From: JAFHCF01 sp048497495
GTDB lineage: Bacteria; Pseudomonadota; Alphaproteobacteria; Rhizobiales; Ancalomicrobiaceae
Direction of reading: 5' to 3'
Assembly (NCBI GenBank): GCA_048497495.1
Contig: JAFHCF010000232.1
Coordinates: 1-10,168 of the forward strand
Length of the DNA: 10,168 bases
This document shows, piece after piece, positions 6,897 to 10,168 of this stretch. Made by a program: the position numbers and the translations under genes. The notes under the pieces were generated by a model that saw only the letters and a list, made by a program, of their open reading frames with translations, searched no databases and was not told where the DNA came from. The number at the start of each line of letters is the position of its first letter. Position 1 is the stretch's first letter.

Positions 6897-6948
6897 CGTC
6901 TCGAGTAGATTCCGAAGCTGCCGCGCCCGGGCCGATCCCGCTTAGTCT
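6897..6948 (+). promoter_or_regulatory. Module promoter P3: activator-like site plus -10
   Basis: GAGTAGATTCCGA (6903-6915), two bases, CTGC (6918-6921), 21 bases, TAGTCT (6943-6948). The 13-mer is identical to the inverted copy in P2, and the 27-base spacing to the -10 is the same as in P1 and P2. It reads into the His-rich, CsbD and following genes, with an inferred start near 6955. The upstream CGGGAT shared by P1 and P2 is absent here. Confidence 0.7.
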
Positions 6949-6990
6949 TTCATTCGATCCCATCGACGGTCGCGTCGGAGATCCCGCCGA

Positions 6991-7040
6991 CCGACCCGCC
7001 GCCGGGCGGTCGGGTCGCGCCGATCGCCGCCCGCGGGCGG
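6991..7040. repeat. Two GC-rich hairpins in the P3 leader
   Basis: First stem: CCGACC 6991-6996 with GGTCGG 7008-7013, extended by three inner pairs after a one-base bulge. Second: CCGCCCGCGGGCGG (7027-7040), a perfect palindrome flanked by CGAT and ATCG. No T-run follows, so a standard intrinsic terminator is not supported. They may shape the leader ahead of the TTG-started gene. Confidence 0.45.
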
Positions 7041-7094
7041 ATCGACGGCGTCGGGTGATCGCGTATCGGCTCGCTCAGGCAAGGAACCACGTCA

Positions 7095-7328
7095 TTGGCT
7101 CTTCCTCCCAAACATCTGGCCACCGAGCACCATCATCAGGCGGCCGCTCACCATCACGCCGCCGCTCATCACCATCACCAGGCGGCGCACTTCTACGACC
7201 ATGGCGATCACGACGAGGCCGAGAGGCACGCCGCCGCCGCCCTGGAGCACGGCCAACTCGCCCAGCAACAATCCACCACCGCCTTCGCGCGGTCTCGTGG
7301 CGGGACGCTGCAATCGTCCGAACACTGA
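7095..7328 (+). CDS. His-rich small protein, TTG start, 77 aa
   Basis: No named family can be assigned with certainty. The product has 17 His in 77 residues, mostly in a seven-residue alternation of His runs and Ala (EHHHQAAAHHH, AAAHHHHQAAH) over residues 11-32, which would make an amphipathic helix with His-rich faces. It resembles short His/Ala-rich hypothetical proteins often found beside CsbD and DUF883 genes in Proteobacteria. Metal binding, buffering or a charge-switching helix are possible roles, none shown. The start is a TTG at 7095 with AAGGA ending 9 bases upstream; no ATG or GTG lies in a better position. No signal peptide or membrane segment, so cytoplasmic. First gene after promoter P3, 59 bases before csbD. 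Reality of the gene rests on the Shine-Dalgarno, the periodic composition and the operon position. Confidence 0.72.
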   Translation: MALPPKHLATEHHHQAAAHHHAAAHHHHQAAHFYDHGDHDEAERHAAAALEHGQLAQQQSTTAFARSRGGTLQSSEH

Positions 7329-7387
7329 CGGCCATCGGACATCGCGCATTCGGCGCGAAGACCGCCGCCTCACTCGAGGAGATCGTC

Positions 7388-7558
7388 ATGAACAAAGATC
7401 GTATCGCCGGTTCGGCCAAACAGACCGTCGGCAGCATCAAGGAAGTGGCCGGCAAGGCACTGGGTGACCCCAAGTTGGTCGCCGAGGGCAAGGCCGAGCA
7501 GGTCGAAGGCAAGATCCAGAGCGCCGTCGGCGGTCTGAAGGACGCCTTGAAGCCGTGA
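7388..7558 (+). CDS. CsbD-family stress protein, 56 aa
   Basis: Small, charged, cytoplasmic CsbD-family protein (PF05532 type). MNKDRIAGSAKQTVGSIKE at the start, the central GDPKLVAEGKAEQVEGK and the closing repeat-like VGGLKDALK are the family signature, and 56 residues is usual. The B. subtilis namesake is a sigma-B general stress gene; alphaproteobacterial members are commonly stress-induced, but the biochemical role is unknown. Shine-Dalgarno GAGGAGA lies 5 bases before the ATG. It follows the His-rich gene and precedes the PRC-barrel gene on the same strand, so it is probably in the P3 unit. A perfect palindrome covers its stop codon. Confidence 0.95.
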   Translation: MNKDRIAGSAKQTVGSIKEVAGKALGDPKLVAEGKAEQVEGKIQSAVGGLKDALKP

Positions 7559-7598
7559 CGTCACGGGTTCGGTCGGGCCCGTCTCGGACGACGGGTCC
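7553..7598. repeat. Palindrome over the csbD stop codon followed by a hairpin
   Basis: CCGTGACGTCACGG at 7553-7566 is a perfect 14-base palindrome containing the CsbD stop codon. Nine bases later GGGCCCGTC (7575-7583) can pair with GACGGGTCC (7590-7598) across a 6-base loop, with one G-U pair. No T-tract follows, so this could be an RNA 3'-end stabiliser or partial terminator between csbD and the PRC-barrel gene, or a binding site. Confidence 0.45.
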
Positions 7599-7638
7599 GG
7601 CGCCCTCGCGGCGCGACCGCGAACGAAGGAAGACCCCC

Positions 7639-8028
7639 ATGACGCACATCGCAACACTTCTCGCCGGCGCCGCCGTCCTCGTGACGGCTCTGGCCGGCCC
7701 GGTCTTCGCCCAGGGCGCGCCGCAGACCCTATCGTTGATGAAGGTCGACACGGCGACGCTCGCCACCGGCTATCGCACCTCGAAGGTGGTCGGCAGCGCC
7801 GTCCTCAACGAGACCGGCGAGCAGATCGGCGCGATCGACGACCTGATCGTCACGACCTCCGACCAGGTGCCCTTCGCGGTGTTGTCCGTCGGTGGCTTTC
7901 TCGGGGTCGGCACCAAATACGTGGTGGTTCCCGCCAGCGCGCTCGAGGTGCGCGACAACAAGATGGTTCTCGTCGGCGGCACCAAGGACACGCTGAAGAG
8001 CCTGCCGGGATACACCTACACCAAGTGA
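7639..8028 (+). CDS. Exported PRC-barrel domain protein, 129 aa
   Basis: Residues 1-24 are a Sec signal peptide (hydrophobic ATLLAGAAVLVTALAG, cleavage after PVFA). The mature part is one PRC-barrel: TGYRTSKVVGSAVLNETGEQIGAIDDLIV followed by the beta-rich FAVLSVGGFLGVGTKYVVVPASALEV. PRC-barrels are small beta domains named from the photosynthetic reaction-centre H subunit and RimM; exported alphaproteobacterial forms are common in stress-related gene sets, with no known enzyme activity. The ATG at 7639 has AAGGA 8 bases upstream and begins the signal peptide exactly; the longer frame from 7555 would overlap the csbD end and put charged residues before the signal. It lies 80 bases after csbD and 69 before the DUF3309 gene. 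Confidence 0.9.
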   Translation: MTHIATLLAGAAVLVTALAGPVFAQGAPQTLSLMKVDTATLATGYRTSKVVGSAVLNETGEQIGAIDDLIVTTSDQVPFAVLSVGGFLGVGTKYVVVPASALEVRDNKMVLVGGTKDTLKSLPGYTYTK

Positions 8029-8097
8029 TCCCCCGCCTCTCGTCGGTCGCGATCGTCGCGGTCGACGCCGTCCGCCTCCAAACCAAGGAGACATGTC

Positions 8098-8256
8098 ATG
8101 TCCGTCGGCACCATCTTGTTGATCATCCTCGTCCTGTTCCTCGTCGGTGCGTTGCCGAACTGGCCTCACTCCGCGAATTGGGGCTACTACCCGAGCAGCG
8201 GCATCGGCATCGTCCTGGTGATCGTGGTCGTCCTGCTCCTCATGGGCCGGATCTGA
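8098..8256 (+). CDS. DUF3309 small membrane protein, 52 aa
   Basis: Very short membrane protein. The reading frame gives two hydrophobic helices (about 4-19 and 36-50) joined by ALPNWPHSANWGYYPSSG and ending MGRI. The phrase GALPNWPHS...WGYYPS followed by a Gly and Val/Leu-rich helix is characteristic of the DUF3309 family, whose members are about 50 residues long and found mainly in Alpha- and Betaproteobacteria. The function is unknown. AAGGAG lies 7 bases before the ATG, a strong ribosome site. It is followed after only 4 bases by the GTG of the lipoprotein hydrolase gene, so translation of the two is probably coupled. Confidence 0.92.
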   Translation: MSVGTILLIILVLFLVGALPNWPHSANWGYYPSSGIGIVLVIVVVLLLMGRI

Positions 8257-8260
8257 TCCG

Positions 8261-9415
8261 GTGACCCGCCCGGCCAGGCTCTCCGTCGCCGCCCTCCTCG
8301 GCGCCGGTGTGGTTCTCGCCGTGGCCGGTTGCACCGTCCGCGGCGAGGGGGGGCTCGCCCCCACCCCGCTGCGCGCCGCCGGCACCTCCCGCGTCGAGAT
8401 GCTGGTCGCCACCACGCGCGCGCCGACCGGCATGCCCGACATGCCGTTCAGCGGCGAGCGCGGCGCGACCGCGTCGATCGACCGCATCGTGGTGTCGATC
8501 CCGCCCGAGGCGGCGCGTCACGTCGGCGACGTCCAGTGGCCGGGCGCCCGCCCGGTCGATCCCGCCAAGAGCTTCGCCGTCCTCGCCAGCCACCCGGTCG
8601 ACGAGGCGGGGGCCAAGGCTTGGCTGCGCCGATCCGGCACGCGTCATGTCCTGGTCTTCGTCCACGGTTTCGACACCCGCCACGACGAGGCGGTGTTCCG
8701 CTTCGCCCAACTGGTGCACGACAGCGGCACGGCCTTCGCCCCCGTCCTGTTCTCTTGGCCGTCACGCGGCTCGGTGTGGGCCTACGACTACGACAAGGAG
8801 AGCACCAACGGGTCGCGCGACATGTTGGAGACCATCCTGCGCCGCGCCGCCGCCGACCCGAACGTCTCCGACATCACCGTGCTCGCCCATTCGATGGGCA
8901 GTTGGCTGGCGGTCGAGGCGCTCCGGCAGATGGCGATCCACGACGGCGCCGTGCCGCCGAAGATCCACGACGTCATCCTCGCCTCGCCCGATCTCGACGT
9001 CGACGTCTTCGGCCATCAGATCGAGCGCATCGGCAAGGGCCCGCACTTCACCCTGCTGGTGTCGCGCGACGACCGCGCCCTCGACATGTCGAAGTTCATG
9101 GCCGGTGGCGTCGATCGTCTCGGCGGCATCGACCCGATCGCCGAGCCTCATCGCTCGATGCTGGAGAAGCGGGGCGTCACCGTCCTCGATCTGACCGCCC
9201 TGAAGGGCACCGGCACCCTCAACCACGACAAGTTCACCAAGAGTCCCGACGTGGTGCGGATCCTCGGCGAGCGCCTGCTCGCCGGTCAACCGGTGTCGGA
9301 CCCGCATGTCGGTTTCGGCGACCGGGTCGGCGCCCTGGTGATCGGCAGCGTCAGTTCCGCCACCAGCCTGGTGGTGCGCCCGTCGAGCCTCCTGTCGGAC
9401 CCAGGAAAGCGTTGA
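8261..9415 (+). CDS. DUF900-type alpha/beta-hydrolase lipoprotein, 384 aa
   Basis: Predicted lipid-anchored serine hydrolase. A GTG start at 8261 begins an N-terminal signal ending in the lipobox AVAGC with the acylated Cys at 24; the next in-frame Met (47) would lose the signal, which favours GTG. There is no clear Shine-Dalgarno, but the DUF3309 stop codon is 4 bases upstream, suiting translational reinitiation. The hydrolase core has VFVHGFDT (His135, oxyanion region), the nucleophile elbow AHSMGS (Ser211), an acid candidate in ASPDLDVDVF (Asp244 or Asp246) and a late His322 in LNHDKF. The FVHGFDT.....A.RFAQL and ASPDLDVDVF phrases are typical of the DUF900 family (PF05990). Substrate is unknown; an envelope lipid or ester is plausible. 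Members usually occur as lone genes, so linkage to the stress cluster is of interest. Confidence 0.88.
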   Translation: MTRPARLSVAALLGAGVVLAVAGCTVRGEGGLAPTPLRAAGTSRVEMLVATTRAPTGMPDMPFSGERGATASIDRIVVSIPPEAARHVGDVQWPGARPVDPAKSFAVLASHPVDEAGAKAWLRRSGTRHVLVFVHGFDTRHDEAVFRFAQLVHDSGTAFAPVLFSWPSRGSVWAYDYDKESTNGSRDMLETILRRAAADPNVSDITVLAHSMGSWLAVEALRQMAIHDGAVPPKIHDVILASPDLDVDVFGHQIERIGKGPHFTLLVSRDDRALDMSKFMAGGVDRLGGIDPIAEPHRSMLEKRGVTVLDLTALKGTGTLNHDKFTKSPDVVRILGERLLAGQPVSDPHVGFGDRVGALVIGSVSSATSLVVRPSSLLSDPGKR

Positions 9416-9504
9416 CCGGGACACCGTGACCCGGCCGAGGCCTCGCCGCATCGAACGCCGACGCGCGTCCGGCCATCTTCGAGCCGACGCCATGGAGGAA
9501 CGGC

Positions 9505-9792
9505 ATGACCATCGAAGACTCGGAATTGGAGCGACGCGTCCTGGCGCACGAACGCATTCTGCAGGTGCTCATCGCTCGAGTGGACGAGGCCGAGCCGAAG
9601 TTCATGGATCGGCTCGAGGCGACCTTCGCCCGCCGTCACGTCCTGGGCGAGGGCGAGCACGACTTCACCGCGGCCGAGCAATACGCGGAGCAGTTCCTGC
9701 GCCAGACCGAAGCGCCGGGTGACGAGCGTCGCCGAGGGGTCGATTCCTTCGCCCCGAACGTCATCACGACGAAAGACGAACGCGGGATCTAG
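9505..9792 (+). CDS. Hypothetical cytoplasmic protein, 95 aa
   Basis: No family name is recognised. The ATG at 9505 has GGAGGAA a few bases upstream, and the frame has the codon bias of neighbouring genes. The sequence is hydrophilic and helical: an N-terminal helix ELERRVLAHERILQVLIARV, then EPKFMDRLEATFARRHVLG, then an acidic stretch with FTAAEQYAEQFLRQTE, and a disordered charged tail. There is no signal or membrane segment. Similar short helical proteins (ending a second helix in YAEQF) occur as hypotheticals in Hyphomicrobiales. It lies 89 bases after the hydrolase and 161 before DUF3096, same strand. Confidence 0.8.
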   Translation: MTIEDSELERRVLAHERILQVLIARVDEAEPKFMDRLEATFARRHVLGEGEHDFTAAEQYAEQFLRQTEAPGDERRRGVDSFAPNVITTKDERGI

Positions 9793-9953
9793 ACTGTCTC
9801 GCGCGGGTTGCGCAAATACCGATCGGTGAGGTCGGTCCGTTCGGCCTCCGACATCCGAAGCGGCCGGCGCTCTCGCCGAGCGTCGGCTTTCCGAGCCCCG
9901 CCGCCGGGGCGCCGAATGGACGCCCGGCACCAGGCGTCACAGGAGAAGACATC

Positions 9954-10097
9954 ATGACCCTCACCGTCTCCCAGCTTCAGCCGATCGTCGCCCTGATCGC
10001 CGGTATTCTCATCCTGGTGATGCCGCGGCTGTTGAACTACATCGTCGCCGCCTACCTCATCGCCTCCGGCCTGATCGGCCTCGGCCTGCTGCGCTGA
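9954..10097 (+). CDS. DUF3096 small membrane protein, 47 aa
   Basis: A 47-residue membrane protein made of two hydrophobic helices. The phrase LQPIVALIAGILILVMPRLLNYIVAAYLIASGLIGL is, in its parts (LQP, LIAGILIL, PRLLNYIVA, YLI..GLIGL), the DUF3096 family pattern. Function is unknown; members accompany other small stress and envelope genes in Alphaproteobacteria. AGGAG lies 8 bases before the ATG. The ORF is below the size many annotation cut-offs accept, so it is easily missed. It is the last gene before the hairpin at 10143-10166. Confidence 0.88.
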   Translation: MTLTVSQLQPIVALIAGILILVMPRLLNYIVAAYLIASGLIGLGLLR

Positions 10098-10142
10098 GCA
10101 CATCGGCCGCCGCCGACCGGACCGTCGCACACGAAGAAGCCC

Positions 10143-10166
10143 GCCCCCGGGGGCGCTCCCGGGGGC
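10143..10166 (+). terminator. Strong hairpin at the window edge, probable terminator
   Basis: GCCCCCGGG (10143-10151) pairs perfectly with CCCGGGGGC (10158-10166) across a 6-base loop, 45 bases after the DUF3096 stop codon. The sequence GAAGAAGCCCG before it is common ahead of alphaproteobacterial terminators. The window ends two bases later, so a T-tract cannot be seen. It would end the P3 transcription unit. Confidence 0.65.
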
Positions 10167-10168
10167 TG

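Larger units (their letters stand above)
6843..7094. other. Intergenic region with promoter P3 and GC-rich hairpins
   Basis: After the kinase stop codon there is no obvious T-tailed terminator. The region holds module promoter P3 (6897-6948) reading rightward, then an inferred leader of about 140 bases to the His-rich gene. Two GC-rich inverted repeats lie in the leader: CCGACC (6991-6996) with GGTCGG (7008-7013), and the perfect 14-base palindrome at 7027-7040. They could form leader structure or terminate readthrough from the kinase gene. Confidence 0.5.

Noticed and set aside
9793..9953. Possible fourth copy of the module promoter before DUF3096 (TTTCCGA near 9889)
   Set aside because: Only the TTTCCGA part matches; the GAGTAG half, CTGC and the TAnnnT at 27 bases are absent.

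Overview
The window is very GC-rich, with strong codon bias, Shine-Dalgarno starts, and small-protein families (DUF883, CsbD, PRC-barrel, DUF3309, DUF3096, Cys-pair SH3) that usually occur together in Alphaproteobacteria, most often Hyphomicrobiales. That assignment is inference from family content. No rRNA, tRNA, CRISPR array, insertion sequence or phage gene was seen.

Layout. Left arm, minus strand: a glycine-zipper lipoprotein (27-302) and an SH3-domain secreted protein (398-1087), then a 395-base gap (1088-1482), then a two-gene unit of a YqjE/holin-like membrane protein (1483-1887) and a DUF883/YqjD-like protein (1902-2195). Centre, plus strand: one gene (2481-6842) for a 1453-residue protein that joins CheB methylesterase, CheR methyltransferase, PAS, heptad coiled coil, PAS, histidine kinase, receiver, receiver and a FixJ/NarL-type DNA-binding domain. 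Right arm, plus strand: a His-rich small protein with a TTG start (7095-7328), CsbD (7388-7558), a secreted PRC-barrel protein (7639-8028), DUF3309 (8098-8256), a DUF900 alpha/beta-hydrolase lipoprotein (8261-9415), an unnamed 95-residue protein (9505-9792) and DUF3096 (9954-10097), ending in a strong hairpin at the window edge. DUF3309 and DUF3096 are only 52 and 47 residues.

The main observation is that the three long intergenic regions each carry one copy of the same promoter module: GAGTAGWTTCCGA, then 2 bases, then CTGC, then 21 bases, then a TAnnnT -10 hexamer. The distance from the 13-mer to the -10 is exactly 27 bases in all three, and each copy points into one of the three small-protein transcription units: SH3/glycine-zipper, DUF883/YqjE-like, and the right-arm genes. 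The 13-mer lies where an activator touching the -35 region would bind, and none of the three has a good -35. The kinase gene lies between these units and its product ends in a DNA-binding domain of the kind that binds such sites.

The working hypothesis is therefore a self-contained local stress or envelope regulon. A single-polypeptide sensor, protein-methylation enzyme and transcription factor would switch on the surrounding small envelope and stress proteins through one shared promoter type. The repeats, spacing and domains are read directly from the sequence; the regulatory link and the stress role are inference.
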